DNA of 26,392 nt from JAZKFR01 sp040386295 (GTDB lineage Bacteria; Pseudomonadota; Gammaproteobacteria; Burkholderiales; Rhodocyclaceae), in NCBI GenBank assembly GCA_040386295.1, contig JAZKFR010000115.1, positions 1-26,392 of the forward strand. Direction: 5' to 3'. Shown one piece after another: positions 25,654-26,392 of this stretch. How positions within the stretch are numbered: the stretch's first letter is position 1; each line of letters begins with the position of its first letter. The position numbers and the translations under genes are program-made. The notes under the pieces were generated by a model that was not told where the DNA came from, searched no databases, and was given only the letters and a program-made list of their open reading frames with translations.

Positions 25654-26276
25654 GCCAGCAGCGGCAAGGTTGCCGCCTACCCACACTGCTTCTGCTACTA
25701 CTATGCAGCCCGCTCCTGTGCTGGGCAGGCGCACAGCAGTACGAGCCCCTATCCGCCAGCGTACAAGCCGCCCTCTCGCGCACCGTCTCTGATCGAGCGC
25801 CGCCTAAAACCGCGTTTAGAGACGCGATGGACGCCGTCGATTGGCTAGCCGAAATGTCACGTCGGCTCGAAAAGCGCATACCAGACCGGCAAGCGCGGCT
25901 CGAATTTCTACGCGCCGTACATTACGAAGCAACGCGCGCCGGCCTAGATCCGCAATTAGTCCTCGGCTTAATCCAAGTTGAAAGTGGCTTCAAAAAATAC
26001 GCCGTCTCTGCCTCCGGCGCTCGTGGCTTCATGCAGGTCATGCCGTTCTGGGTCAAACTCATTGGCCGCAACGAAGACAACCTATTTCATCTGCGCGTCA
26101 ACCTGCGCTACGGCTGCGTCATCCTGCGCCATTACTTAGATGTAGAACAAGGCGATTTATTTCGCGCCCTAGGCCGCTACAACGGCAGCCTAGGCCAGGC
26201 CAACTACCCAAACCTAGTCAATAACGTTTGGCACAACCAGTGGATTTATCGCTCAGGCCGAATCGCCAGCCGTTAA
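25638..26276 (+). CDS. Exported lytic transglycosylase (SLT domain)
   Basis: The product is predicted to cleave peptidoglycan glycan strands to 1,6-anhydroMurNAc ends. It is 212 residues with a hydrophobic signal segment at about 13-31 (LPTLLLLLLCSPLLC). The SLT catalytic region has Glu115 in VESGFKKYAVSASGARGFMQVMP, with the later YNGS motif. It could be a lipoprotein, but no clean lipobox is visible. The start is GTG 25638, overlapping proS by 16 bp with little SD. A TTG at 25669 after AAGG is an alternative that would shorten the n-region. A transglycosylase after proS is common in related genomes. Confidence 0.9.
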   Translation: MPQRLSQQRQGCRLPTLLLLLLCSPLLCWAGAQQYEPLSASVQAALSRTVSDRAPPKTAFRDAMDAVDWLAEMSRRLEKRIPDRQARLEFLRAVHYEATRAGLDPQLVLGLIQVESGFKKYAVSASGARGFMQVMPFWVKLIGRNEDNLFHLRVNLRYGCVILRHYLDVEQGDLFRALGRYNGSLGQANYPNLVNNVWHNQWIYRSGRIASR

Positions 26277-26325
26277 ATTACTGAGCCTCTGCACAACTGC
26301 ATAGCGCCGCAAACACAAGGCCCCG

Positions 26326-26392
26326 CCACCCAACGCCCGCCTTCCCCTCACCCACTCGTGGGAGAGCCCCCCACCCAACGCCCACCTTCCCC
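26326..26392. repeat. 45-bp-period intergenic repeat with internal hairpin, running off the right edge
   Basis: A 22-bp block starting CCACCCAACGCCC occurs at 26326-26347 and again at 26371-26392, with one mismatch. Between them lies the near-palindrome CTCACCCAC/GTGGGAGAG (26348-26366). It resembles the short palindromic intergenic repeats (CTCACCC...GGGAGAG) common in proteobacterial genomes. The array may continue beyond the window. Confidence 0.75.

Overview
The window looks like chromosome of a betaproteobacterium of the Burkholderiales, most likely near the Oxalobacteraceae. This rests on gene content and protein style: a COQ7-type ubiquinone hydroxylase of about 208 residues, a ProRS with the bacterial insertion domain, rppH and proS divergent, proS followed by a lytic transglycosylase, rpmB-rpmG beside radC and coaBC-dut, and mutM divergent from a TPR protein. 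A CqsA/CqsS-like signalling pair is also known from Janthinobacterium/Duganella-type bacteria. The genus is inference; no rRNA or tRNA gene was seen.

Layout. 1-959 (-): 5' part of an exported TPR protein. 1261-2091 (+): mutM. 2216-2695 (-): rlmH, downstream of a class II Fic protein (2856-4091, -). 4347-6750 (+): metG and an 83-residue membrane protein. 6764-7372 (-): 5-formyl-THF cyclo-ligase. 7475-7894 (+): thioredoxin-like protein. 7895-8380: the longest gene-free stretch. 8381-12325 (+): a CqsA-like alpha-oxoamine synthase and a CqsS-like membrane kinase with two receivers and an HPt domain. 12613-13103 (-): rpmB-rpmG. 13195-13872 (-): radC, divergent from coaBC-dut (14037-15766, +). 15796-17248 (-): an unrecognised 293-residue protein and a gamma-class carbonic anhydrase. 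17434-23134 (-): coq7, metH and murB. 23192-23713 (-): rppH, divergent from proS and a lytic transglycosylase (23905-26276, +). The right edge enters a 45-bp-period intergenic repeat.

Most of the window is housekeeping: DNA repair, translation, one-carbon and methionine metabolism (5-FCL, MetH, MetG), CoA and dUTP metabolism, peptidoglycan and ubiquinone. The accessory parts are the quorum-sensing pair, the Fic gene with its AT-rich palindromic upstream region, and the 293-residue orphan. The most notable locus is the cqsA-cqsS pair. Its sensor carries transmembrane input, kinase, REC, REC and HPt in one chain, so a full phosphorelay that in Vibrio is split between CqsS and LuxU would be contained in one protein. 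No output regulator is adjacent.

Two patterns cross gene boundaries. Short (9-15 bp) tandem duplications sit repeatedly at gene edges, including a tandem array of SD-plus-start-codon units ahead of murB. The metG and proS leaders share two short blocks and have no Shine-Dalgarno sequence.
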